From: Mucilaginibacter inviolabilis
GTDB lineage: Bacteria; Bacteroidota; Bacteroidia; Sphingobacteriales; Sphingobacteriaceae
DNA length: 64,000 bases
Direction of reading: 5' to 3'
Assembly (NCBI RefSeq): GCF_011089895.1
Contig: NZ_JAANAT010000001.1
Span: 3,224,001 to 3,288,000 of the forward strand
Part shown: in pieces, positions 27,076-37,267 of the stretch
Layout of the letters: each line of letters begins with the position of its first letter
Numbering within the stretch: position 1 is the stretch's first letter
The notes under the pieces: generated by a model
What the model saw: only the letters and a program-made list of their open reading frames with translations
What the model was told of the DNA's origin: nothing
Database searches by the model: none
Program-made: the position numbers and the translations under genes

Positions 27076-28173
27076 TTAGGTAACCTCAATCCCCCGCTCC
27101 TTGCTTATTTTACTACTATACTGGAAGTACTTTTTAAATTTCAAAATATTAGCCTCAAAGAGGTAATAACTAAGAGTCGCAATGATATAAGCTGAGCCCA
27201 TGTCAAACAACAAATTTAGACCTATATTATTAAATTGTAAATGTTTACGATGAAATATTGCAAAAAGCGTTGGATGATAAACGTACAATCCATAGCTTAT
27301 TTTTCCCGTATAGGTTAATGGTTTTGACGTTAACAGTTTATTGAGAAATGTTGCTTTTAATGAAGATGCAACAACAAAGCCTATAAATCCATAATATGCA
27401 ACCGCAATTAGCGGAATTTTAATTATCTGTATAAAAACATTGCCAGTCCCTCCAACAAAACGCCAAAGTATAACAGTTGGTATAATGGTAGCAGTAAAAA
27501 GTAGCCCATAATGCTTTTTGTTCATACCTTTTAATTCTGCCAAAGCTAATAAAGACCCAAGCGCTAACGAATCCATATTAGAGAAAGTAAAATAGAAAGA
27601 TTCATAGCCATTTTTGATTAATAGAAATCGAGATATAAAGCCTAACGCAAAAATGATCCACACCGATATCTTTATTTGTTTTACATTAAGATAGTATATC
27701 AGCAAAGGCCAAAAAAGATAAAAATGCTCCTCAACTGCTAATGACCATAACTGACCTGGCCCCACACACCCCCAGTTAAACGTAGTTCCAAAATTTTGTA
27801 AATAAACCCAATAATACCACTGCTTGTGGAATGGAATAAAAGGCTCTTTTAATAAAATGGGCAAAAGAAAATAGCTAACTACAAGAAAAAAATAATATAA
27901 TGGAAAAATTCTTAATGAACGGCGAATATAGAATGCACTAAAATATCCTTCATGATTTTTAGTTGATAATAAAATTCGGGTTATTAAAAATCCTGACAAT
28001 ACAAAAAAAAGAGTAACACCTGTTTGTCCGAATCTGGAAATATTTTGCAGTTGTTTCAATAACGTATGATGAGTTGACGGCACTTCCAAAACTTGAAAAA
28101 AGTGAAATATCATTATCATTATCGCAGCTATACCCCGTATACCGTCTAACTCATGTATATGTTTTAATTTCAT
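27076..28173 (-). CDS. Acyltransferase 3 family membrane protein (OafA-like)
   Basis: 365 residues with about ten hydrophobic segments. The N-terminal HELDGIRGIAAIMIMIFHFF and FFVLSGFLITRILL, plus FYIRRSLRIFPLYYF, are hallmark sequences of the acyltransferase 3 family, with the proposed catalytic His in the IFHFF segment. Such proteins O-acetylate or otherwise acylate surface sugars at the inner membrane. It is probably a decorating enzyme for the repeat unit made by this locus. A second, damaged member of the family lies at 31061-32175. Confidence 0.9.
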   Translation of the reverse strand: MKLKHIHELDGIRGIAAIMIMIFHFFQVLEVPSTHHTLLKQLQNISRFGQTGVTLFFVLSGFLITRILLSTKNHEGYFSAFYIRRSLRIFPLYYFFLVVSYFLLPILLKEPFIPFHKQWYYWVYLQNFGTTFNWGCVGPGQLWSLAVEEHFYLFWPLLIYYLNVKQIKISVWIIFALGFISRFLLIKNGYESFYFTFSNMDSLALGSLLALAELKGMNKKHYGLLFTATIIPTVILWRFVGGTGNVFIQIIKIPLIAVAYYGFIGFVVASSLKATFLNKLLTSKPLTYTGKISYGLYVYHPTLFAIFHRKHLQFNNIGLNLLFDMGSAYIIATLSYYLFEANILKFKKYFQYSSKISKERGIEVT

Positions 28174-28196
28174 TTGAATATTTTATAGCAAATGTT

Positions 28197-28754
28197 CTAA
28201 TTAATTTTTTTTATATTCCTGAGCCTGACAAATATAGCGGGGTTTCCAGCATATATTTTAAATTCATCTAGGTGCTTATTGGCAACTGAATTTACCGCTA
28301 AAATTGCATGTGACTTACAAACTACCCCGGGACATACTACGGATTGGGCTCCAATCCATACTCCATTTTCAATATGTATTTTCCCTAAACGATATGGAAA
28401 AGTATCTATAGTATAATCGTGATTACCTGTCAATAACATCGCTCCTTGGGATAATGACACATTATTTCCGATAACAACATCTTCCAAATTATCAATCCAG
28501 ACAGACTCTCCTATCCAGCAATTATCACCTATTGTAAGCCTCCAGGGATTTTTAATCCTTACTTTTGGTTTTATAACCAACCCTTTACCTACTTTTGCCC
28601 CAAAAAGTCGTAATAGAGAAGCTTTTATACCGTATGGCCATGGGAACGAACTATTAAGAAGATAATAATTAAAGAAATACCAAATCAGCACTTTCATTTT
28701 TCCAGCACCTACTTTATAATCACCAATATCAAATTTTGAAAGATCAGTCTCCAT
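28197..28754 (-). CDS. WcaF-type exopolysaccharide O-acetyltransferase
   Basis: 185 residues of left-handed beta-helix acetyltransferase. The start YKVGAGKMKVLIWYFFNYYLLNSSFPWPYGIKASLLRLFGA is characteristic of WcaF-like proteins, and hexapeptide turns (IGDNCWIGESVWIDNLEDVVIGNNVSLSQGAMLLTG with the catalytic-type HDY) follow. It uses acetyl-CoA to acetylate a sugar, probably the same one modified in colanic-acid-like polymers. It lies 23 bp upstream of the OafA-like gene. Confidence 0.88.
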   Translation of the reverse strand: METDLSKFDIGDYKVGAGKMKVLIWYFFNYYLLNSSFPWPYGIKASLLRLFGAKVGKGLVIKPKVRIKNPWRLTIGDNCWIGESVWIDNLEDVVIGNNVSLSQGAMLLTGNHDYTIDTFPYRLGKIHIENGVWIGAQSVVCPGVVCKSHAILAVNSVANKHLDEFKIYAGNPAIFVRLRNIKKIN

Positions 28755-28792
28755 TTTTTGTAAATAACATAACTATTGATTGGTCATAAAAC

Positions 28793-29875
28793 TCAAACTG
28801 CTCTAACAACCTTTAATATGTTCTCTGTAAATTTCGCTTCTGTGAATTTAGAAGAGGTATATTCCATATTATATTTTGAAAATTTATTCACGTAAAAACC
28901 CAAATTCTTATTTATATTCTCTAAAACCGCCTGAATTTGTACCGGAGATTTCCCATCAATTAAAAATCCATTTAAATCGGTTATAATGTCAGGTATACCA
29001 GCATGTTGAGTGGTTAAAATTATATTCCCGGTAGCCATACCCTCTAATAAAGAAATTGGTTGTCCTTCCATTTTATAGTAGGTGGGTAATACAAAAACGT
29101 TTGCTTCCAATAGCCTTTCTTTTTTTGTTAAACCCGTAATTGTTCCTACGTACTCTATTTTATCTCCCAGTTTAGCTATTCCGGCTGCTACCTCTTCGCT
29201 AATTTCGGCCTCAATAACGCCTGCTAATACTACTTTGAAATCTACGGCTTGTTTATCCAAAACCAACAATGCATCCAAAAGATCAATTATCCCTTTTTCC
29301 CGCATCAAGTTACTCAAATAAATTATTCTGATTTTATCCGTATTCTTTTCGTGTCGACTCAATCCAAGCAAACTATCACTTACAAAGTTTTCTACAATGT
29401 GTAGTTTTTCATCAGGCAACAAACCGGTAAAGTTTTTTAATAACGACTTTGATAAAACTATACCAGCTGCGGCATGAGATATTAAATAATGAAATATTTT
29501 ACGTTTTACACCAGTGAGTCTTTTATATTCTGCACCTAAGTAATTACCATGCAAGTGTATTATATAAGGTTTACGAAACAAGATAGCTATAAAAATAAAT
29601 GGCGCATATTTAACTATCCCAAAAAAGGTTTGTCCAGGAGTAAGGTAAATCACATCGGATGATATTACTTTTCCTGCTTTTAAATAAGTGTGTATAAAAC
29701 TAAAAGCTTTTCTGATAGAAAATTTAGTTCCTTGATTTGAAGATATAGACTTAGTGCTGGTATCAATAATTTTTGTTTCCAAATTCTCCTTTTTGAAATT
29801 CCTCAACAAAATTTCGTTTGCGTAGGAGCATCCATTTATAGGTAAAGGAAATGGGCCGATAATTAAAACTTTCAT
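28793..29875 (-). CDS. Family 4 glycosyltransferase
   Basis: 360 residues, GT-B fold. The N-terminal LIIGPFPLPINGCSYANEILLRNF and the C-terminal nucleotide-sugar loop (FVLPTYYKMEGQPISLLEGMATGNIILTTQHAGIPDII) with its E-x7-E-like arrangement define a retaining GT4. Donor and acceptor cannot be told. It is read with the other transferases from the wza side, 38 bp before the WcaF-type gene. Confidence 0.88.
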   Translation of the reverse strand: MKVLIIGPFPLPINGCSYANEILLRNFKKENLETKIIDTSTKSISSNQGTKFSIRKAFSFIHTYLKAGKVISSDVIYLTPGQTFFGIVKYAPFIFIAILFRKPYIIHLHGNYLGAEYKRLTGVKRKIFHYLISHAAAGIVLSKSLLKNFTGLLPDEKLHIVENFVSDSLLGLSRHEKNTDKIRIIYLSNLMREKGIIDLLDALLVLDKQAVDFKVVLAGVIEAEISEEVAAGIAKLGDKIEYVGTITGLTKKERLLEANVFVLPTYYKMEGQPISLLEGMATGNIILTTQHAGIPDIITDLNGFLIDGKSPVQIQAVLENINKNLGFYVNKFSKYNMEYTSSKFTEAKFTENILKVVRAV

Positions 29876-29914
29876 TAATTTTTTATTTATTGATCGTACT
29901 TTATCGAGTTACAC

Positions 29915-31045
29915 TTATGCAAGAAGCCTAGTAAAAATATCATAAACATAATTTGCATTATAATCCGAAGAAATTAAAGGAATAAGCTTTTGCGAATGCT
30001 CTTTAATATCAATTCTTTTGTTTTCGTTGGATAATAGCGATATCATAGCCTCTTTAAACTCTTGAACATCACCTGATTTACACAATAAGCCTAAATCAGG
30101 ATGAGTAATCAACTCCTTTGCGGCTCCTACCGCATCACTACTTATAATAGGCACATTCGCTGCTATCGCTTCATTGATCACTACCGCCCAGCCATCATAT
30201 CTACTGGCAAAAGCAAAAACATCAGCGATTCCAAAAAAATAAGGAATACGATCTGGGGTTTGGAAACCTGCAAAAATTATACGATGATCATCTGCACAAA
30301 GATCTTTTAATTTTTGTTCATCAGGGCCGCCACCTATAATTATTAATCTAAGATCGGGATTCCCAATTTCCTTCACAGCATTTATGAGCACATCCATCCC
30401 CTTTCGTTCAATTAAAGATCCCGACGATAGAATGATCTTTTCATTGGCGCTTTTATATTTTGATTTAAATTCTTCCAACTTTATTGACTTTAACTGCGAA
30501 AAGAGTTTTGAATCAATATTATAGGGTATTATAAATTTAGGCTGTTTTACGCCAAAGTTTTCAAAACTAACAGCTGCCTGTTTACTAACACAAAAAATGG
30601 CATTGCAATTAAATTGCAAAATTCGCAGAAGCAGCCATTTTATGGCGTATTTGACTTTATTTCTTACTTCAAACAACGGCTCAGAAAAATAAGCTATCTT
30701 TTTTCTTTTAATTTTATTAAAAGTTAGTGCAACAGCGGCATTAGGTATCCAATAGCTGCCCCCGATTATAAAATAATCACTTTTATCATTCCATGCCAGT
30801 TTAAATATTTGCCAACTAAAATGAAAATCGATCACCTTTTTTTGGATTATTTTAGCAATAAAGTTATTACTAAGCACAACTGTCTTGTATTCTACATTTA
30901 AATCAAATTTCCATTCCCGGTTATTTTCGGTATTTGAATAGTATATTACCGTTAAATCAAATAGCTTGCTGAGCTCATTAAAAAAAGATAGCTGGTAAGG
31001 CGTTGGAATATTTGTGTAAAAAGAAAGAGAGGGTTTGGTAGCCAT
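29915..31045 (-). CDS. Family 4 glycosyltransferase
   Basis: 376 residues. YTNIPTPYQLSFFNELSKLFDLTVIYYS at the start and ILSSGSLIERKGMDVLINAVKEIGNPDLRLIIIGGGPDEQKL in the second Rossmann domain, with DVFAFASRYDGWAVVINEAIAANVPIISSDAVGAAKELI as donor loop, are classic GT4 features. It contributes one linkage of the repeat unit; specificity is unknown. It lies 15 bp downstream of the broken acyltransferase gene, in the same direction. Confidence 0.88.
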   Translation of the reverse strand: MATKPSLSFYTNIPTPYQLSFFNELSKLFDLTVIYYSNTENNREWKFDLNVEYKTVVLSNNFIAKIIQKKVIDFHFSWQIFKLAWNDKSDYFIIGGSYWIPNAAVALTFNKIKRKKIAYFSEPLFEVRNKVKYAIKWLLLRILQFNCNAIFCVSKQAAVSFENFGVKQPKFIIPYNIDSKLFSQLKSIKLEEFKSKYKSANEKIILSSGSLIERKGMDVLINAVKEIGNPDLRLIIIGGGPDEQKLKDLCADDHRIIFAGFQTPDRIPYFFGIADVFAFASRYDGWAVVINEAIAANVPIISSDAVGAAKELITHPDLGLLCKSGDVQEFKEAMISLLSNENKRIDIKEHSQKLIPLISSDYNANYVYDIFTRLLA

Positions 31046-31060
31046 ACTTTAACAATTAAC

Positions 31061-32175
31061 CTATTTTACCTTATGCTTAGTAACAAATGGTTTTTCTGTA
31101 ATAAGATGTAATGCCCACGCAAATGGTAATGCTATAATAACACCACAGATAACATAAAATGAGTGCATAGGTAAGATTCCGCCGGAAGCATGCATAACAT
31201 AGCCCGACAATAAACAAATTAATGGTAGGTGAACAACATATAAGGTATACGAAAAGCCGCCTAACTTATGAAGTTTACCCAGGTAGCTAAACCTATTGGT
31301 GGTAAGTACAAAATATAAAAAAACAACAATACCAACAGCCAATGCAATATCTTTACCTATACCATTATAATACCTTAAGCAGGAAACTGCTAAAATTATA
31401 GCTAAGTAACCTATCGGCGCTTTAATATTAACCGTTTTATACATTAAGAAATCAGCTAGTAATACGCCTATATACCAAGCGATAAAATAATTAATTACCA
31501 TTTTTAATAACAGCACATTTACTCCATACTCTGCATTTAAAATCCAAACGAGTAAAACCAATAGAGATGTGGCAATCTTGTGTTTACGAAACAGCCATCC
31601 AATGGGTATATACAGTATATAAAACCACCATTCATACATCAACGACCATAAAGCTCCGTTTGTGCCCCAAACCGGTGTGTAAACAGTTTGTAAGAAAAAT
31701 AGATTTCCTAACAAAGAGTTCCAATTTAGAACAGGGTGTATATTTTCATTTATAGACAAGTATTGCGTATGTGAAAAATAAATAGGTAAGTTTTGAAACA
31801 AACCTATTTTATCAAAAAAACAGGTAAAAATAATAGCTGCAACCAGGGGGGATAAATCCTTCTAAATCTCCGTAACAAATAATCACCAATCTCAAATTTT
31901 CCGCTTTTATCTACTCTTTTTGATACACTCCAATGAATTACAAATCCGGAAAGAACAAAAAAGAAAAGAACAGCCTGGTGGCCAAATTGAAATAGGGAAA
32001 AAAAATACATTCCAACCTTATCTACAAAATTATAAGCGCCAGGATGCAATTTGTATCCCTCATGATAGCCTTCCCACAATAACCAGCGGGCGTGGCCAAC
32101 TAATACATAAATAGATGCTAACCCTCTGAGTGCATCAAGAATATTCAAATTCTTGTTAACTACCTTATTTTCCAT
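31061..32175 (-). pseudogene. Acyltransferase 3 family gene split by a frameshift at a G6 tract
   Basis: Two adjacent frames are halves of one protein. The upstream piece (32175 down to 31804, 123 codons) has NILDALRGLASIYVLVGHARW, FFFVLSGFVIHW and RRFRRIYPPW; the downstream piece (31801-31061) has the remaining membrane segments. The break falls at a run of six G at 31846-31851 (C6 in the sense strand). One extra C restores RRIYPPLVAAIIFTCFFDKIG in frame and joins the halves into about 371 residues. It may be a true null allele, a phase-variable tract or an assembly error. The intact protein would acylate a surface sugar. Confidence 0.88.
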
Positions 32176-32241
32176 ATTTATACACTCATATAAACTGTAT
32201 TTTCGATTTTATTAAAATCCACGGGTAATAAAATTGAGTTT

Positions 32242-33453
32242 TTATGATAACAGCAACATTTCTTCAGCAAAACTTTCTAAAGTAAATTGCTCAACTCGTT
32301 TTAAACAATTGCCTGACATAGTGTTAAGCAGATATGGGTTTTCTATCAAATTTATTAATGCCGTTGATAACGCTTCTGCAGAACACTCATTTAATAATAT
32401 ACCATTAACGGTGTTCAGCACTACATCTCCACAAAATTTGCTCGCAATAACAGGTAATCCCCATGCCATGGCTTCCAATTGTGTTAATCCAAAACCATCG
32501 GATAAGGTTGGAAATAAAAACACATCGGAATTTTGATAATACGCATCTGTTTCATTTCGCGGAGCAATACCCTTATATTGAACATTTTTTAAACTTAATA
32601 ACCCGGGATCGAGCTCATTTGGCCCTACTAATATAAATTCAACAGGATAATCAAGTAGTGCACGGGCTGTTTCTAATACTATGTGGATTCCTTTTCTAAG
32701 CGTTAATGTCCCTAAAAAAAGGCACTTTAACGGCCGCTCTGCATTAAAACTTTTGGGATAACTTTTCTTAAAATCCTTGTGTTTTTGTTTTATTTCAAAT
32801 GGCAATGGAATAATTTTAATTTTCTCTTTCTTAACCCCCTGCTCCATTAAACCTATTTTACTCCATTCAGAATTAACCATGATAACTTCAGCCAAATCAC
32901 ACTCTTCTCTCCATTCTTTCCAATAAGTATCTGATGATCTTTTCCAATTTGTTGTATAAACACTACCATACTGTTCAACAATATCTGCTACTATTTCTTC
33001 TTCTTTGTAACCAGGGTCTATTTGAAACAATATGGTTTTACGATTTTGTTCTTTTGCCACTCTTAAAATATACAGTGAAGTGTAACTGATACTTAAAACC
33101 GCAGAATCTGGTGCCTGTTTTTTAAACAGGGCTAAAGCTAATTGCTGAAATTTTATATTTCTTTCCAGAATACGGCTCCAATCATTTTTGAATTTAAGTC
33201 TTAAGGAAAGCTCAACAAATAAAAACCGCCAGCTAAACGAACGAACTAACGAAGATGATATTTCAGCTGAATACCGGTCGGCAAATGATTTAATTATCCT
33301 TACCGGAACTTTAGAAAGGATATTCCTCACCAATTTAGACGAAACCCATGTATCTGTTATCAGACACTCCAGTTTATTTTTTGTCACCAATGATTTCGGA
33401 AGAAGGTAATGAGCTCTGGCACCTATATGGATACAAACTATTTTATTTGTCAT
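32242..33453 (-). CDS. Family 4 glycosyltransferase
   Basis: 403 residues. GT-B: the N-terminal half begins NKIVCIHIGARAHYLLPKSL; the C-terminal half has CLFLGTLTLRKGIHIVLETARAL and the donor loop DVFLFPTLSDGFGLTQLEAMAWGLPVIASKFCG. A retaining GT4 with undefined specificity. Its ATG overlaps the stop of the polymerase gene by four bases (ATGA), so the two are translationally coupled. Confidence 0.88.
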   Translation of the reverse strand: MTNKIVCIHIGARAHYLLPKSLVTKNKLECLITDTWVSSKLVRNILSKVPVRIIKSFADRYSAEISSSLVRSFSWRFLFVELSLRLKFKNDWSRILERNIKFQQLALALFKKQAPDSAVLSISYTSLYILRVAKEQNRKTILFQIDPGYKEEEIVADIVEQYGSVYTTNWKRSSDTYWKEWREECDLAEVIMVNSEWSKIGLMEQGVKKEKIKIIPLPFEIKQKHKDFKKSYPKSFNAERPLKCLFLGTLTLRKGIHIVLETARALLDYPVEFILVGPNELDPGLLSLKNVQYKGIAPRNETDAYYQNSDVFLFPTLSDGFGLTQLEAMAWGLPVIASKFCGDVVLNTVNGILLNECSAEALSTALINLIENPYLLNTMSGNCLKRVEQFTLESFAEEMLLLS

Positions 33454-34727
33454 GCCGCTGCTTTATTTAAGTAAAATTCTTTGCGAAGTTCTTTTACGAC
33501 AAATTTCTTGTACCCTCTAACAAACAGTATCATTGCCCAATAGCTCAGAAATATAATAAGTACATCACCAGCCAAGTCTCCGCTTCTGAAAAGCGGGATC
33601 ATAGCGGCCAGCATAATTCCTACAAGAATACCCCATAAAGATGATGCAAAACTTCGGAAATAGCTATAAAGTTTAGCCAACCACCATGCCCATATTATAC
33701 TAAAAATTATCACCCCGATTACTCCCATTTCTGCATAAAAAACGCCCCATATAGTTGGCGAAAAACCAATGGTGGTCATAGAAGTTCCATATTTTGCTGA
33801 ATAGTTTTGAAACCACCCGGCCAAGGGCTTATCCTTCCATAGCCATCGGGGTATAGGGCGCAAAATCACATCTAAGTGCTCTTTCCCATAATCATAGTCA
33901 AGATAATCAGGATAAATCTGATACATCATCATAAAGCCATCAATAAAATTGATGTCATCTGCAATGAGCATACGCTGAAAACTATCAGAAACAAGCTCCT
34001 TGAATGACATTTCATCCATTTTTTTATTGCGAAGTACCCCGGCTGATGAGAACACGATTAATGTGAGTACTATACCGATAAGTAAAAAGGTTACTTTTCT
34101 GGATGATTTTACATCCCTAGTTAGATAATAAGCAATAGGAATCATCCAACCTAAAAACTGAAACCGCAACCTTGGGCTATAGCTGATATATGCCATTGCT
34201 ATAAATAGCGCATAAAAAAATATTTTAGTTGCCCTGTTTTTACTCTTCGTAAAAATAGTTATCAAAAATAGAAGTATGATGAATGAATTGTTGCCAACCT
34301 TGGCTAAAAAAACAAAATTATCACTTATTGATTTTCCTAAGGTAAGTTGAAAAATACTAAATATAATTAAACCGACAACAATGTATGACTTTTTTGAAAG
34401 TGTATATTTACCTAAATAATAGTCAGAATCATTCAATAAACGTTTAGGTGGGCGATAGAAAAACATAAAGCAGTACATCATAATTGTTGTACCCAACGCT
34501 ATTAGATCACTTACGGCATAAGCCATCTCATAATTAAATTTTAGAGAAATACCGTAATCAAAGTTTACCCAATGGCCATATCCAAGCTGAAGAGATATTA
34601 ACCTATACTCCACCATTATATTAAATAAGGCTAAGAAAAAAGGCACCTCACACTTCTTTTTATGTAAAAACCTAATTGCAACAATAAAATTAGTTATTAC
34701 TATAAAATATACTAATACTCTATCCAT
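33450..34727 (-). CDS. Wzy-type O-antigen/exopolysaccharide repeat-unit polymerase
   Basis: 425 residues with about ten to twelve hydrophobic segments and a large central hydrophilic loop (about residues 225-300) containing RPIPRWLWKDKPLAGWFQNYSAKYG. This topology and the position between transferases and the flippase fit Wzy, which joins lipid-linked repeat units at the periplasmic face. Wzy proteins share little sequence, so the call rests mainly on topology and context. Confidence 0.8.
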   Translation of the reverse strand: MDRVLVYFIVITNFIVAIRFLHKKKCEVPFFLALFNIMVEYRLISLQLGYGHWVNFDYGISLKFNYEMAYAVSDLIALGTTIMMYCFMFFYRPPKRLLNDSDYYLGKYTLSKKSYIVVGLIIFSIFQLTLGKSISDNFVFLAKVGNNSFIILLFLITIFTKSKNRATKIFFYALFIAMAYISYSPRLRFQFLGWMIPIAYYLTRDVKSSRKVTFLLIGIVLTLIVFSSAGVLRNKKMDEMSFKELVSDSFQRMLIADDINFIDGFMMMYQIYPDYLDYDYGKEHLDVILRPIPRWLWKDKPLAGWFQNYSAKYGTSMTTIGFSPTIWGVFYAEMGVIGVIIFSIIWAWWLAKLYSYFRSFASSLWGILVGIMLAAMIPLFRSGDLAGDVLIIFLSYWAMILFVRGYKKFVVKELRKEFYLNKAAA

Positions 34728-34777
34728 GATAACCCTTTAATTAACTCATTTATTTTTATAGAAATGAAATTATATTA

Positions 34778-35683
34778 TTACTTCTGGTCTTTTTTCAGGG
34801 AAAGTATTTCGGGCAGATAATAAAGTCCTTTTCGGATTTTAAACCATAATTTCCACCAAACAAACTGCTTATTCCACGGAACGTCTGGCTTCATCACAAT
34901 TCCAAACTCACTTCTAAGCTTAACCCATTCATCCCACCCCGTACTCATATTAATAGTTGATGATTTTGCTTCTTCATGTAATCTAAAGCAGCCCAGCACT
35001 TGTTTAATATGAACAAATTTATTTGTTCTGCTTGCTATATCGAAAAAAAGCGCTCCATCCATAACATACCTAAACTCCTTTTTGATTTTAATATGATCAA
35101 AAAGATTTCTTGAAAAAAAGCAGGCTTGATTGGTAATATTCCAGCCTGAGAACTTTATTTCATTAAAGGAGAAAGGAGCATAGCGATGTAGATTTAATGG
35201 CTTACTATTCTGATCGATTGTAAGCATGTTGCCAAAATAAACATCGTTGCCGGGATTTTTATTATAGGTTTCAGCAAAATGATAAAATGCATTGACTGAG
35301 TAAATATCATCAGAGTTTTGCCATCCTAAAAACTCCCCTGTAACCTTCTTTATTCCTTTATTTATAGCATCACTCTGTCCTCCGTCTTTTTCACTTACCC
35401 AATAATAAATCCAGGGTTCATATTTTTTAATTACATCGATGGTATCATCGGTGCTACCTCCGTCGATAATAATAATTTCAAAATTCGGATAGTTTTGTAA
35501 AATTATAGAACGCAGGGTTTCCTCTAAAAACTTACCTTGATTGTAACTTGGTACAATCACCGAAATTTTAGGATATTTCCAATCACTCTTATAAAGAGCA
35601 TAATCAGATTCGATGGTCCACGGCCAATTCGACTTTTGGTTTGCCACCGGTAAAACGCTTATTAGTCCCTTTTCAAGAATCAT
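34778..35683 (-). CDS. Family 2 glycosyltransferase
   Basis: 301 residues from the ATG giving MILEKGLISVLPV; the frame extends only four codons further to a TTG. The GT-A core is clear: ISVIVPSYNQGKFLEETLRSIILQNYPNFEIIIIDGGSTDDT, and a metal-binding region at WQNSDDIYS. An inverting transferase using a nucleotide sugar. The start overlaps the end of the acetyltransferase gene by 11 bp, indicating coupling. Confidence 0.9.
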   Translation of the reverse strand: MILEKGLISVLPVANQKSNWPWTIESDYALYKSDWKYPKISVIVPSYNQGKFLEETLRSIILQNYPNFEIIIIDGGSTDDTIDVIKKYEPWIYYWVSEKDGGQSDAINKGIKKVTGEFLGWQNSDDIYSVNAFYHFAETYNKNPGNDVYFGNMLTIDQNSKPLNLHRYAPFSFNEIKFSGWNITNQACFFSRNLFDHIKIKKEFRYVMDGALFFDIASRTNKFVHIKQVLGCFRLHEEAKSSTINMSTGWDEWVKLRSEFGIVMKPDVPWNKQFVWWKLWFKIRKGLYYLPEILSLKKDQK

Positions 35684-36299
35684 ACTTATCAACAAACTTA
35701 TCTACTTCAAAAAACATTTGCTCAACATCTGACAATTTCTCATCACTCCAATCCCACCATTTTATCTTTAACAGCTTATCTATTATTTGAGATTCAAACC
35801 GGTATTTAATAATTTTTATTGGGATTCCAACGGCTATTGCATACGGAGGAATGTTTTTACTCACAATTGCACCTGCTCCAATGACTGCTCCATCTCCAAT
35901 TTCAACCCCATCTAAAATAATTACATTGGCCCCTATAAATACATCATTCCCAATAGTTATGGGCTTTCGTTCAACTATTTTATTTTCCCGACTCAAGGTA
36001 ATACCGTTTTGCTTTCCGGTAGAATAAAACATAGGAGCAGTTGAGATTCCTTGTGTTTCGTGTATTCCCCATCCACTAAATACATTTGGGCCAATAGAGC
36101 AAAACTTTCCAATAGTTGTGAAAGACATTTTGGAATTTTCTGAAACGTATGTATAATCGCCAATATTTACATTCCATAGCTGGTACCTGGGTGCAATTTT
36201 AACATGCTTACCTACATTTACCTTTTTATATATACTGAGAAAGCGGTTGTATATATTTTTAAAAAAAAAGACAACCTGTTTCAATTTACTTAATAGCAT
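35673..36299 (-). CDS. CatB/XAT-related O-acetyltransferase
   Basis: 208 residues. Left-handed beta-helix: IGKFCSIGPNVFSGWGIH, ITIGNDVFIGANVIILDGVEIGDGAVIGAGAIV and the C-terminal IKWWDWSDEKL are the signature of the xenobiotic/hexapeptide acetyltransferase group. In a polysaccharide locus it most likely O-acetylates a sugar residue. It overlaps both neighbours (14 bp with the upstream gene, 11 bp with the downstream one). Confidence 0.87.
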   Translation of the reverse strand: MLLSKLKQVVFFFKNIYNRFLSIYKKVNVGKHVKIAPRYQLWNVNIGDYTYVSENSKMSFTTIGKFCSIGPNVFSGWGIHETQGISTAPMFYSTGKQNGITLSRENKIVERKPITIGNDVFIGANVIILDGVEIGDGAVIGAGAIVSKNIPPYAIAVGIPIKIIKYRFESQIIDKLLKIKWWDWSDEKLSDVEQMFFEVDKFVDKYDS

Positions 36300-37230
36300 C
36301 CTTAATTTTTTTCAGGTGATCAAAAATTCCCATTTTCATCGTAGTATTTATAAGAAATCGTTTAAACGTGGCCTCCTTTTTTGCGTAAAATTTGTCGATG
36401 CGTTTTCGATTGTATAAGTTTTCGACAATAGGCTGTCTGATTACCTGCACATTAGCAGTAAGTTGGGTATTGAATCCTTCATCAACGCCACAATTTTCAC
36501 CAGAACCATCAAAGCCATCATTTGTCACCAACGAATTGGCAGGAAATAAAGAAAATCCTCCGGCACTAAGCCATGATGCATACCATCTTACTGCCCATGA
36601 ATAAAGTTTACCACTTTTATTATCAGTTAGTTGTACATAGTAATTTGCATTACCATAAATATCAAATCTCTTGATGCTCTCTTTGGTTTTAAAAGTGTTT
36701 AAATGAGTGTCTATATCATGATTATAATATTTCCACGCTCTTTTCCATGTGGCCCAGCCCCAACACGAAAGAATATTTACGAAAAAAGTTTGTTCTGTTT
36801 TATCCAATTCTGTAGCCGGATAAATGTATCCGCTTATGTGCATTACTTCGTTATCGGGCTCATATAAATTTAAGGTATCATTCATGTATTGCAAAAAGCC
36901 ATTTGAGGTAATCAAATCGTCTTCTAAAACTATCACTTTACCATGCTTATTGACTACCTCTGTAACTCCTTTTACTATGGAGTTTGCCAAACCATTATTT
37001 ACATCCGATTCAATAATAATTACTTCTTTACACCAATTGGCCAACCGTATAACTCTTCTGGTTTCCTCAATTTGTTCAATTTGGCTCTCCGTTGCATTTT
37101 CTTTTGGTCCATCAGCATAAATATATAATCTGCTTTCACTGGCGAGATAGTTTTTTGACAAGGCATCAAGCGTCTTTTGCGTATGCGATGGCCTATTAAA
37201 TACAAATAATACTATAGGAGCTAAATCCAT
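36286..37230 (-). CDS. GT-A glycosyltransferase resembling the GnT-I (GT13)/GT2 group
   Basis: 314 residues. PIVLFVFNRPSHTQKTLDAL at the N-terminus, SDVNNGLANSIVKGV and the metal-binding VIVLEDDLITSNGFLQYMND resemble the EDD region of N-acetylglucosaminyltransferase-I-like enzymes found in many bacterial polysaccharide clusters; SCWGWATWKRAW follows. The donor is unknown. It starts 37 bp after the flippase stop and overlaps the acetyltransferase gene. Confidence 0.82.
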   Translation of the reverse strand: MDLAPIVLFVFNRPSHTQKTLDALSKNYLASESRLYIYADGPKENATESQIEQIEETRRVIRLANWCKEVIIIESDVNNGLANSIVKGVTEVVNKHGKVIVLEDDLITSNGFLQYMNDTLNLYEPDNEVMHISGYIYPATELDKTEQTFFVNILSCWGWATWKRAWKYYNHDIDTHLNTFKTKESIKRFDIYGNANYYVQLTDNKSGKLYSWAVRWYASWLSAGGFSLFPANSLVTNDGFDGSGENCGVDEGFNTQLTANVQVIRQPIVENLYNRKRIDKFYAKKEATFKRFLINTTMKMGIFDHLKKIKDAIK

Positions 37231-37267
37231 GACAATTGTATCTTTAAAATTGATTTTCCCTCTTCGC

